The notes beneath the pieces were generated by a model, which was not told where the DNA came from, searched no databases, and saw nothing but the letters and a program-made list of their open reading frames with translations. 6,252 bases of DNA from JANQPX01 sp051010395 (GTDB lineage: Bacteria > Pseudomonadota > Alphaproteobacteria > Geminicoccales > Geminicoccaceae): contig JBPCVQ010000031.1 in assembly GCA_051010395.1 (NCBI GenBank), positions 1-6,252 of the forward strand. The letters are read 5' to 3'. A program made the position numbers and the translations under genes. Below, piece by piece: positions 6,252 to 6,252 of this stretch (within the stretch, counting starts at the first letter, position 1; every line of letters starts with the position of its first letter).

Positions 6252-6252
6252 G

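Overview
The window looks like a piece of a GC-rich proteobacterial genome, most likely an alphaproteobacterium of the rhizobial type. This is inferred from base composition, protein style and gene order; no marker gene fixes the taxon. Almost the whole window is one minus-strand gene cluster for uptake and processing of a purine-like compound. A fragment of an insertion sequence sits on the plus strand at the left edge.

Read in the direction of transcription (right to left), the cluster has five genes. (1) The C-terminal 412 residues of an adenine deaminase-family amidohydrolase, whose N-terminus lies beyond the right edge (5013-6251). (2) A periplasmic BMP/PnrA-family substrate-binding protein (3920-4933). 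(3) A double-domain ABC ATPase (2326-3840). (4) and (5) Two membrane permeases (1166-2329 and 232-1173). The last three genes overlap at their ends (4 and 8 bases), so they are almost certainly co-translated. The two upstream junctions are both 79-base gaps. The gap after the binding-protein gene holds a strong stem-loop, suited to giving more binding protein than membrane components.

The whole set matches the NupNOPQ/YufNOPQ type of nucleoside or purine importer. The simplest reading is import of a purine base or nucleoside followed by cytoplasmic deamination. However, the deaminase has Cys where the family normally has a metal-binding His (GCAP instead of GHxP), and its C-terminal domain lacks the histidines of the motif I recall as HDSHN. 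Its substrate or chemistry may therefore differ from adenine deamination, which makes it the most interesting item here.

The left edge (2-79, plus strand) encodes the last 25 residues of an IS30-family transposase, converging on the 3' end of the transport cluster. Bases 113-231, between the IS coding end and the last permease stop, hold no gene I can support and no convincing terminator. No tRNA, rRNA, CRISPR array or riboswitch was seen.
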